Below are positions 24,711-35,800 of a DNA stretch of 64,000 nucleotides, one piece after another. Where the stretch lies: NCBI GenBank assembly GCA_030144725.1, contig JASKMD010000029.1, positions 186,001 to 250,000 of the forward strand. Reading direction: 5' to 3'. Positions within the stretch are counted from its first letter, which is position 1, and the number at the start of each line of letters is the position of its first letter. Below the pieces are notes generated by a model. That model was not told the DNA's origin, made no database searches, and was given only the letters and a program-made list of their open reading frames with translations. Both the position numbers and the translations under genes were made by a program. The stretch is from Haematococcus lacustris. Lineage: Eukaryota; Chlorophyta; Chlorophyceae; Chlamydomonadales; Haematococcaceae.

Positions 24711-25000
24711 ACAGCACGGCACAGCACATAAGGGGGGAATAGTAGGGCAGTGCTGTGTTGATGGGTTTGCTGACTGCAGTGGGTCGACTTGTTGTTGTTG
24801 GTGGTGGTTTACACAGGTACCGCAGAGCTGGTAATGTAAAGCTGTTGTGTGATGCTTCAAGGCGTGGCCCAAAGCAGTGCCGCAAGGCCCAAGGCCCAAG
24901 GCAAGGCAAGTGCACCTGCCCCGCACAAGGCTGGCCCGTGGTGGCTTACATCACAAAGGCACCACAAAGCTAGTACACAGTATAGTTGCAATTGACAGCA

Positions 25001-25146
25001 CCAACAAAACTCATTCAACAAGGAACAACATGTCGGCCTGTGGGTAATCTCACTCCGCTACAATCATATTGAAGCATCCTCGGTCGCACCCTTGATGACT
25101 GCAAACCCCACGAAGATGGCACTTTCCCGGGACAGACCACGGGGCA
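25001..25146 (+). repeat. Dispersed repeat family, copy 1
   Basis: Contains AACTCATTCAACAAGGAACA, GTGGGTAATCTCACT and GGTCGCACCCTTGATGA. The same block is found at 41533-41637 (plus) and, inverted, at 51329-51467. Copies 1 and 3 extend further, to a TTCCCGGGACAGACCAC segment. Confidence 0.8.
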
Positions 25147-25263
25147 GACAGCGCCATCCCAGCCAGTCAGCTCGCGCAGCTACCTAGTCACACCTAGTCA
25201 CACCTGCAGTCCCCTGACTTAGGGGCTCCCCTGCCTGTACGGTGTGTGATGAGGTGTGACTAG

Positions 25264-25403
25264 CATTCTTGCGGTGGTGCAAGGGGCGGTAGCGCACACC
25301 GCAGCGACCAAGCTGTCTAGTGAGCTGTGCTGGCTGCCGCTCCTCCCTAGCCCACAGCAGTCCTTCTGAGTGGGGTTTGTCCAGTACTTAGATGAAGAAC
25401 TGC
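25264..25403 (+). repeat. Direct repeat copy B
   Basis: Second copy of the 24590-24710 sequence, about 19 bp longer because of internal indels. It ends shortly before the proposed AGO 3' end. Confidence 0.75.
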
Positions 25404-25592
25404 GGCAGGCACGGTGCAATTGACAGACCCACGCTCATCTACACACTAGGCAGTGAAGGAACTGGCTATCACCACACCCCCTACGCGGCCTTCTGCATGC
25501 CCAGGATGTCAGGTGCAGGGGCCGTGCACGGAGTGAGGCCATTGCAGGGTCAAGACAAAGGATGAGGCAAGCTGCACACCCGTCTGCATGTC

Positions 25593-26353
25593 CTAGTACT
25601 TAAAGCACAAAGCGTGGCACAAGGCAGCGTGGCACAAGGCACAGCGCCCAACTCCCACAACGCCCCTCATGCTGATCACATGCCTGCTTGCACACGCCTG
25701 CCTTGCCCAGGTCCTCCCCCTTCCATGCACCTTACCATGGCATTCTTCATGTTGTCATGCACCTTGCTGAAAACCCATTTGTAGGGCGGCTCATTGCCGC
25801 TGAAGCCACTGCTGCTGCTGGTGACCTCACTGGTGCTGAAGTCCTTGCGCAGCCAGCAGCGACCGCGGAATGCAGCATGATGCGCATAGTAGGCAGGCGG
25901 GCAGTACGACACCGTACTGCAGCATGCACGCGGCAGCCCACAGGCAGCAAGGGAAGTGGGCGGCAGGATGCTGGGTGGCGGGCAGCAGCGGAAGGAGGGG
26001 AAGGTGGCTGCAACAGAGCATGAACTATGGTTAACACCCTAGACTAGGTTTGAGAGCAGGGCAGGGAAGGAGGTTAGAGGTTAGGCGGGGAGGCAGGAGG
26101 TGAGTGTAGTCGTGTTGCACAGGCACTGATAGGTCCTGCTGGGCCCTGCTGGTCGGATGGGTCCTATGGTTATGTGTGGACCAGTGTAGACCAGTGTGAG
26201 ACAGTGTGAGACAGTGTGAGACAGTGTGAGACAGTGTGAGACAGTGTGAGACAGTGTGAGACAGATGGACACACCGAGGTGGAAGGCAGGCCGGGCGATG
26301 GTGTTGAGACAGACAGACATGCCAGGCAGGTCTGGGGCCCAGGCTCTGATCTA

Positions 26354-26444
<91 letters not shown>

Positions 26445-29400
26445 TCAGGCCTACGACCCACGTTGTGCTGCGGCAGAAGGTATGGCACAGCCAGTAGGTG
26501 AGCAGCTGCATGGAGTCAGCAGTGAAGCCCACGTCGTCACTCAGCACGCTGTACTTGGCCGCCTTGTTTGTTCCCTGGAGGCCTGCAGGGTTAGGCAGCA
26601 GGCCACCCACACAGGCAGTCAAGCAGGCTGACAAGGGGCAAGGCCGCCTGACAGATTTCAGGCTGACAAGGGACAAGTCAGGCTGGCTGACACGTCTCAA
26701 GAAGCCTCAGCTACACTGCTAGCCGTGCTGTTGCTGGGCATGCTGACAAGGTGTTGCACACCATTTGTGCTCCTAGCCACGCCCTGCATAGCAACAAGTT
26801 CAAGAGTGAGGGGGAGTGAGGGGTGAGGTGTGTGTGAGATCCTGGCCTCATGGCCAATCCTCATATGGCCCAGTCAGGCCAGTGCCCTGATGGTCAGTGG
26901 GCCCAGCCAGCCAGGCTGGCTCAGGCTCCCCGGGCTCAGGTACCATTGTGGCTGTTGAGGTAGTAGTCGAACTGGTACAGGGAGCAGATCTCAGTGTCCA
27001 CCACAGTGCCGGGCCGCACGTTGCCCTCGCCGCCGTAGCCGCTGTCAGAAGCTGCTTCCTCACCGGGGAAGATGCGCGTGCTGTGGCGCTTCTGCGTTCA
27101 GCCAGGCACAAGGCAGGCAGCGCATGCAGGCACTTTATACACACACCCTGCTTGGCCCACCCTGCTGCCTGTGTAGGTGCTGAGTTTGCCAAGCGTCCCA
27201 TGCAGATACATTACAAAGCACATCCCCCAGTAACCAAGCCATTACCAGGGGCAGCTCCCTAGGGGGCCGAGGCGGTGCTACTGCCATGTTCACGCTGCCA
27301 TGCATCGCCGCCTACACAACATATCTTGCTCAGTACAGGAGACCAGTCCATGCATGGTGGGAGACCAGCCCATGGTGGCAGCAGCCCATACATGGCAGCA
27401 CCATCATCATGATGGTGGGCAGTGGACACAGCGGATGAAGTGGTGCAGGCCTGGGAGGCGCTGCAGGCAGGTGGCTGCTGCCCTGCTGCGGCAGATGCTC
27501 CTGCCGTGATGATATACAAGGGCAGCGTGAGCACTATCCTCTCTGTTCATGTAATCATCCAGCCCCGATTTCAATAGCTCACCTAACCCTTATGCAATGT
27601 GATGGTGTGGCCATGAATGTGATGGTGTAACCAGTGGTGAAGCCTAGCCCGGCCCTGGCGGCCTGCCTTGCTACCACCACCTCCCACCTGCACCGTCACG
27701 AAGGTGATGCGGGGGCTGTAGGGCTGGCCCCTCAGAGTGAACTCCCTGCACGCCTGCAGCCAGAACAGGGCAGCGGGGCCAGTGAGGGGTGGTGTAGGCA
27801 TACTTTGAGCCTTGCAGCACCACACTGGGCACTATGTTGGGCAAGAAGCAGACCAAGACATGGCAGGGTGGCAACGTGCCGGAGCAGATGGAGAATCTTG
27901 CCAGCGCAAGCCATTATGCGCAAGGATTTTGTTTATGGTTAGGGTTAGGGTTAGGGTTAGCCTTAGGATTGGCCTACAAGGACTACCTGGCCACCCAAGG
28001 AGCGAGGATGCTTTGCGTCTAGGAGCACCACACTGAGCACTGTGTTGGGCAAGCTGCTGCACTGGGCAGGAGAGGTCCACTAGCCAGGAACAGCATAGTG
28101 CGCCGATGGCTGAAGCAGCCGATGGCTGGAGCAGCACACGGTTGAGGTATAGAAGCAACCTTGCCATACGAGGAGGAGCATGTGTGGGGCGCAATATGGA
28201 TATAATTGCCAGGCAGCCGCACACTACACGCACTGCCCTGGTTTGTGCCCCTGGCCACGCTTGCCTATCCTTTGGCTATCCTTTGGCTATCCTTTGGCTA
28301 TCCTTTGGCTATCCATTGGCTATCCTTTGGCACAGGCTATCCCACAGCCAGGGCCAGGCAGTGCCCCCTACCCTACCCTAACCCTGGCCAGGCCAGGTGG
28401 CAGAGCTTGCCCTGGCACCTCCCCTAGCACCCTGAGCTCACCGCCTTGATGCCCGACAGCTCCTGGTCAATGGCCTGGCTGAACTGGCCCTCGCTGATGC
28501 CGTCACGGAACCTGAAGGCCACACAGCAGCAGCATCAGCGCTGACACACATCAGCTGCAGCCAGTGGGCCAGCTTATGCCACTGCGGCCACCGCCAATGC
28601 CTCAACTCTTGCTGCTGCTGCTACTGCCTGGAGGTGGAGCTGCCCTACCCAACCCTAACCCCACCCTGACCCAGACTGCAGAGGCATTGGCGCCCAGACT
28701 GCGACTCAGGATTATATTAAAAGGTGGTGCCGCCCCTGGCTACCCAACCCAAACCCAACTCTAATCCGGCCCACCCCTAACCCAACATACAATGCGGTCA
28801 CATTGGTGAAGAGGGAGCTGCTGCTATCTGACCTGAGGTCGGCAGAGCACTTGAACGGGATGTGCGGGCATGTGTCAGGCTGTGTGAGTAGGATGTGTGA
28901 TGGGCATGCATGGGCCGCATGTCACACATCCGCCAACTTGCATGACGATGGCGTCCGGCAGAGCCTTGTTGGTGTTGCCCCAGAGGCGCAGCAGGTCGAG
29001 CACAGCTGCCCTCATGTCCGTGATCATTTCCTTCAATGGGTCCTGTGTCATGATGCGCGCCGCATAGCGAGTGCAGTCCCTGAGACCAGGCAGGCAGGCA
29101 CACAGGGGTGAAGCTCAGTGCAGGAGGCACAGGGGCGGGGCCAGAGTCAGCCAGTCAGCAAGCCAGGCCAGGCCCTGACCCTTACCTACTGCCCTAAAAG
29201 CCAGGTGCAAAGTCAGTGGCAAGGGCCAAGGGCTGGGGCTTCAGGAGCAGGGGCCTCAGGGTCGGGGTGGCACAGAAGGGTTCAGGGTGTTGGGTGGCAT
29301 CAGCTGTGACTACTGACCGCCTGTGTCTGTGACTGCTGACCGCTAGGGCGGCGTTCGCCTGGTGCTGCCTGGTGCTGCTCTAAGTCACCCTGCGCTGTCG

Positions 29401-32400
29401 CCTGGTGCTGCCTGGTGCTGCCTGATGGCGCCCTCACGGGTTCATGCTCGCCACCACGGCTGCCACGGAGGGCATGTCCGGGGACTTGTCCGGGGCGCGC
29501 TCCGTCAGCTCAGTCTTGCCCTGGCCGGGCAGGTTGGTGGGATGCGACACATCAGCGCCCAGCAGCATCACCCTGGGCACGCCTGTCTCGCCCTTGGTCC
29601 TGCACCAGGTCAGGTGACAGCACACTGCTGACCAAACCCAGGCAGGCAGAGCTGCAAGACGTTACCTGCTGCCTGCTACCAACACCGTTGCAATCTGCCT
29701 GCTCAGCTGGCCTGGCCACCTGCCTGCCCGCCCGCCCGCCCGACCCTGCTCCTGCAGGCTGGTGCAGGCCACTTCCGAGCCCAGGGGCAGCAGCCCAGGC
29801 ATAGTCAGTGCGACAGCCACCACCCACCTTATGGCCTGAGCCTCAGCAGCCACCAAGGCAGCCACCGCTACAGGGGACACTGCGCCTGGCTGCCACCACC
29901 CACCTTATGGCCGGGCACCACACCCCGATGTTGCCCGCCAGGCAGTTGTTGGTGCCGCCCAGCTTGGTGTTCACCTTAAGCGCCACCCCTGCCATCTTGC
30001 GGCCCTGGTACACATAGTCGTGGACAGCAGCAGAAGTGGAAGGCAGCAGCAGTGGAAAGCAGCAGTCTTGGTAAAGCAGCAGTTGTGAAAAGCAGCAGTT
30101 GTAGAAAGCAACAGTCGCGAAAAGCAGAAGCAGCAGCGACAGCAGCACGGCACACAGCGTCGCACAACCCACAATGCACACTTTGCATGACAAGCATGCT
30201 GCTGACCCTGAGTAAAGCACCCTCAGTGCCTCTCACCCTGGCCAGATGGCATCTTGCCACCACTGCGGCAGCTGCACGCTGACTCTCTGCTCATGCGCTT
30301 GCATGTGTATATTTATTTTAGTGTCATTGTATTGTGCGCTGTCAACACCAGCTCAGCGCAGAGCAAAGTTGTGGTCAGTGTGACAGTGTGACCCATGACA
30401 TCCCGTACACCCGCCACAGCCTCCATCATCACACAGCAGCAGGAGAGTGCCGGCACTGCATGACATGCAAGGCATGGTTGGCCTGCATGCACTGGTGGCA
30501 GCACCCACCATGCCCTTGCTCTCAGCGCCTCCAAACATCCTCAGCTTGCTCTCTGTAAGCACCTGGCTCTGCAGCCGTAGCCAGTTGGCAGCCGACAGAC
30601 ATAAACAAGCATGAAGTGAGAGGCCAAGCTGTCCCGGAAAAGCAACGGTCAAGGCTTGGTCAAAAGTTGGGGTTATGTGTTGAGGCACAGCCATGACGCA
30701 AGTCCGACCAGTTGGCATAAATAGACATAAAGGAACACAAGTGACTAGATGTTAGCAATATGGTCGATGGGGGTATGGTGTGGGGTGGGGTGTGAGGGCC
30801 TCAAGGTCAGCGGTGGTGGTGAGCGTTCATGGTAGCGTTGTGTGGTGGTGTGATATATAGAAAGGGTGAGAGGTGAGTAAGAAGTTTGAAAGGACATGAT
30901 GAGTAGTAAGTGCACATGTCAGGCAGAGAAAGCAGGACAATACATGCAGGCAGGCAGGCAAGCAACATGTTGGCTGATGCCTGGTCTGGGGCAGTCTCCC
31001 TGTGGGGCAGGCAGGCAAGCAGACAAGCCAGCATGCAGATGGTGTGTTGGTGTCAGGTGCGCCCACCATGATGCCCAGCTCGCAGTCACAGATGCGCTTG
31101 ACCTCCGCATACACTGCATCAGCTGCGGAGGAGCATGGGGAGACCAGGGTTTGAACAGGGCACCACAGGATACACACACAGGACATGAAGGGATGGCGTG
31201 CTGGACTGGCTGGCTGAAGTGCTGCCTGACTCCTTCACTGCTGCTCCCTCATGAATGGCAGAGTGGCTGGGGTGGGGGGTGCTCCAAAAGTAAAAAGCCA
31301 GAAGTGGGTGGGTGCGGCTGCCTTGTGAGGGAGACCAGGAGTGAGGGGTCACAGGGTCTGGCCAGGGGCAGGGAGGGACCCCACCCCCACAATCACCCCT
31401 GTGCCATCTCCCCACAAGCCTCACCCACGTTCGGTTTGGATGATGAACAGGATCTGGGCTGGCTTCTTCAGCTTCTCATAGGCCTGGCGCCGGGCCTGGT
31501 CCAGGGCGGTGAGGTGGTCCATCCCGTACGTCATGTACCTGACAAGGGCAGGGGGTGTGTGGGGTGTGGGGCAAAGGTGTGCAACAGCATTCGCAATGCT
31601 TGCATGTTCACCCACTGCTCGCAGCGAGTTCCTCAACTATTCATGATGCAGGCAAGTATTCATGATGGTTCCTTTCTTGTGAGATGCGAGTTCAATGTGT
31701 GAGTGTGAGTGTGTGTATGTGTGAGAGTGTGTGTGTGTATCAGGTTTTTTCAAAACAGCTAAGCTGATGCAAGTATCGCATCATTTTCTTATGCCAAAAA
31801 ACATTTTGTATCAATATTTTACGCAAAAAAGACATTTTTCGGTTACGAAGCAGCCGAGGCCAGTCAACGCAACGGTCCGTTTGGTAACGAAAGCCAGGCC
31901 TAGAAAACAAGCTATTGGTTCTGATCGTTACGTATTACGCAAAAAAAATCACTTGTGTGTATGTGTGTGCTCTGCACCAGCGAGCAACTCCTCACACGCC
32001 AACCTGCCTGCTTGGGGCCCAGGATCTCAGTGAAGTGTGAACTACAAACCCACACCCCATGAATGTAATTCTGGCCGCCTTCCTTCCTCTTACCCATTTT
32101 GCCGCTCACACCGCTCAGCCCCTCTTGCCCCACCTGGCCCCTTCCCCCTGCCCCCACACTCTTTGCTTTGCCCTGGCCTGGCCTGGTCTGGCCACTTACT
32201 GCCGCACCAACTCTCAAGCACTGTGTCCAACCCCAGCCTTGGCCTGGTTAGGGTTAGGGTTAGGGTTAGGGTTAGGGTCAGGGTTAGGGTTAGGGTTAGG
32301 GTTAGGGTTAGGGTTAGGGTTAGGGTTAGGGTTAGGGTTAGGGTTAGGGTTAGGGTTAGGGTTAGGGTTAGGGTTAGGGTTAGCTGGCTGGCCCATGTGT

Positions 32401-32813
32401 TGCTGCATGCATGCCTTATGAACACTCACACTACCGGGGGGTAGTCAGGCAGGGCCATGGTGATGCCCTGGGACTGGAACGCCTTGCTCAGCTCCTGCAG
32501 GTCAAGGTAGGCAAGGGCGGCCACCACACACTGCTGCACAACTGCCAACACGGTTGAGTGAGCCTTTGAACCATCATGTGAATCAGCATCCAACCATTCA
32601 GGCAGTTGCAGCGTCAGTCGGGTTGGGATGCATCGAACCGAATCAAAGGCAAGACATGCCAGGCGTGCCAGACCTGAACCACTCAAGAACATGGTGTCTG
32701 TGGCCAGCGACTGTTGTGTCATTATACCTCAGGCACCATCCTACCCAACAAGCTGGATATAGCCATCAGTGCAAAGTACATGCAGCCATATGGCAGTCAG
32801 CGGCAGCGGCAGC

Positions 32814-32856
<43 letters not shown>

Positions 32857-35800
32857 AGGTCTGCACTCACCTCCAGGAACATTTGCATCTTGGTGGGGCC
32901 TGAGGGCAGCTGGACCTCACACAGGTTGCGGCGCACGTAGCTCACCACCGCAAAGGACTCCAAGGTCACCGCCTTGTATAGCGCTGGACGAGTCAATGGC
33001 AGAGCAGGCAGCAGGGGAGAGCAGGCAGCAGGCATCAGGCATAAGGCAGCAGGGGAAAGCAGCAAGCAATGGGACCAAGCATGGCAGCACCACCCTCCAG
33101 CCCATGCTGCAAACAGGGCACAACAGGAAGCAAAGAAGTGAGCTGCATAGGCTGCACAGCCCGCACAGGCTGCACAGCTAAGCTGCATGACTCTATGCTG
33201 GGCACTGCCAATGACGCGTGTTGACCATCTCCTTGCGTCAAGTCCAGCTAGAGGTTCATCAGCGTGAGAGCCGCCGGCCCGCCCGCCCGCCCGCCCGCCC
33301 GCCCGCCCGCCCGCCCGCCCGCCCGCCCGCCCGCCCGCCCGCCCGCCCGCCCGCCCGCCCGCCCGCCCGCCCGCCCGCCCGCCCGCCCGCCCGCCCGCCC
33401 GCCCGCCCGCCCGCCCGCCCGCCCGCCCGCCCGCCCGCCCGCCCGCCCGCCCGCCCGCCCGCCCGCCCGCCCGCCCGCCCGCCCGCCCGCCCGCCCGCCC
33501 GCCCGCCCGCCCGCCCGCCCGCCCGCCCGCCCGCCCGCCCGCCCGCCCGCCCGCCCGCCCGCCCGCCCGCCCGCCCGCCCGCCCGCCCGCCCGCCCGCCC
33601 GCCCGCCCGCCCGCCCGCCCGCCCGCCCGCCCGCCCGCCCGCCCGCCCGCCCGCCTGCCTGCCTGCCTGCCTGTCGCCTGCTGGTTGGGTGGGTGGGTAC
33701 GTCAGTAAGCAGCAGGCAGCAGCAGGCAGCAGCAGCAGAAGCAGCAGGAGCAGCAGGAACTGGGATAGCTGGCTCGCTCACGTATGCGTGCGATGTTCCA
33801 GTTGCCCTGCAGGCATGGTACGGCAGGCATAGAGGGCACGTTGGATCAGGCATAGGTGGATATGAGGGTACAGGCAGACAGGTGAGGCAGGGGGTGGGTC
33901 AGGCCGGCTGTCAGGCAGCCCCTGCCAATCACACAGGGAACTGGACCCCAATGGCTGCAACCTCCCCCCGGGCAACCTCACCCTGGCGTGGCCAGGCAGG
34001 CCTAAGTGCTGCCACTGTCATAGCATCTGGGCAGGCATTGGCTGTAGGGCCAGCACCACGTCAGACACGGCATTGACGCACAGCAAGGCATTGGCTGCCT
34101 TGCATGCATGTCCTTGCTCCCTGCCATGACCCTGAACACAAACTGAAAACAAACTGTGTGAGCTCTACAGCCATTGCCAACAACCATATCGGGCTTCTTC
34201 AATACCTTCCATGAGATTACGCACTGCGCTGCTACACCCAATGCCTACAACCACTGAGGGTTTTCCTTTACGCTCACCCAAGCGCCCTGACCCTGTCCTC
34301 ACAAACGCCTGGCACACACGCTGCATGCGCTGCCTGCACTGCGCCCTTGCCCTGGCCATGCTGCCATGTCAGCACTGTGTGCACACCTTCCCATGCTGCT
34401 GAACCCCTGCAGAGGTGCAGGAGGTGTATCAAGGCCAAGCAGCCATACCCTGACAGCAGCCCAAGGCAGTGGCCACCCCCCCAGCCCTAGCAGCTGGAGC
34501 CCCCGACCCGCTGAGGCCATCAGCCTCCCCAGCTGCCCTTCCCACCTGGATGCCCGGGTTGACAAACTGGCCCTGCCCGTACTGCAGGCTGGGCACAGGC
34601 AGGATCCTGGCCTTGCAGCAGATCATGCGCGGCTCCTGCTCCAGCGCCATGCCGAAGCTGCGCACCACAGGGTCCCGGTGCAGGGCTGCACCCGACACCA
34701 GCTTCTCCATGATGCGCTGCTGGCGTATCCGGGGGGCCACCGCGGCCTGCTTCACGATGTTGGCTGTCACCAGGGCGGGGATGGCGCGGCTGCCTGCAGG
34801 GGGCAGGGAGCCGCAGGCAACTTGGCTGCAGACCTGGGGCTGGAGAAGGAGAGAAGGAGAAAGGGGGAGGAGGAGAAATGGGGAGGAGGAGAAAGGGGGA
34901 GGAGGAGAAAGGGAGAGGCCCAACAGGGTATGAGAAGCTGGTTTGTGAGGCAATGCGAACATACAATACAGTTTGTTTGATTGCTCGAGAAAAACGGGTG
35001 GTTGGTGGTCTACTCCTGGCCCCGCCCCGCCCCGCCCCGCCCCGCCCCGCCCCGCCCCGCCCCGCCCCGCCCCGCCCCGCCCCGCCCCGCCCCGCCCCGG
35101 CCCGGTGGCCTTGACACGTGGCAACATGAAGCAGAAGAACGGTGAGACTTGGGCTGTGCTCTCCTCCCTCATCATCTCGTGCCCTGGGACTGGCCTATCC
35201 CAATGGCGTGCCCCTTACTACCTGGCCCTGAACCAATCCCGATGGTTCCTCCTCTGCCCCTGCCCCCTCCCAGGACCCCCTCCCAATAACATCGGGGTGT
35301 GGGCAGGGGCAGAAGCTTCCTGTGGGGTTCAACCCTACTCCTGGCCCCGCCCCGCCCCGCCCACCCTGCCCTGCCCCGCCCCTGCCTTGTCCATTGCGCC
35401 CCTGCCCAGCCCCATTGCGCCCTGCCCGCCCTGCCCCTGCCCCTGCCCCTGCCCCTCACGACCCTCACCAGTGTCAGGCACGATGCGGCACACCTCAATA
35501 GGCAGCCACTCGGGGCGCTTGCTGCCCCCCACCACCACACAGGGCAGGTTGGCGTAGGTCAGCTGCTTGTTGTAATGCTCCCTGCAGCCGCCGCACACAC
35601 CAGAGGCAGACCACACACACACTTGCAGCTAGCGCCAGCAGCAGCCCTCCCCTCCCCTCCAACCCCCCCCTTGACTCGATGCAGTGTCCCTTCCCCTGCT
35701 TTTCTCCGCCCTGCGCCGACCAGCTTGGCTCCTAGCTTTGGCCCTCACCCTCGAGCCTCCACCCTGCCCTTCACAATGCCTTGCTCTGCTGCAAGCCCTG

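Noticed and set aside
32246..32383. Chromosome end (telomere)
   Set aside because: AGO exons lie on both sides in correct order, so the repeat is interstitial.
33218..34076. Pro-Pro-Ala-Arg and Gly-Gly-Arg-Ala repeat frames of 200-270 codons
   Set aside because: They are translations of the (CCCG)n array inside an AGO intron.
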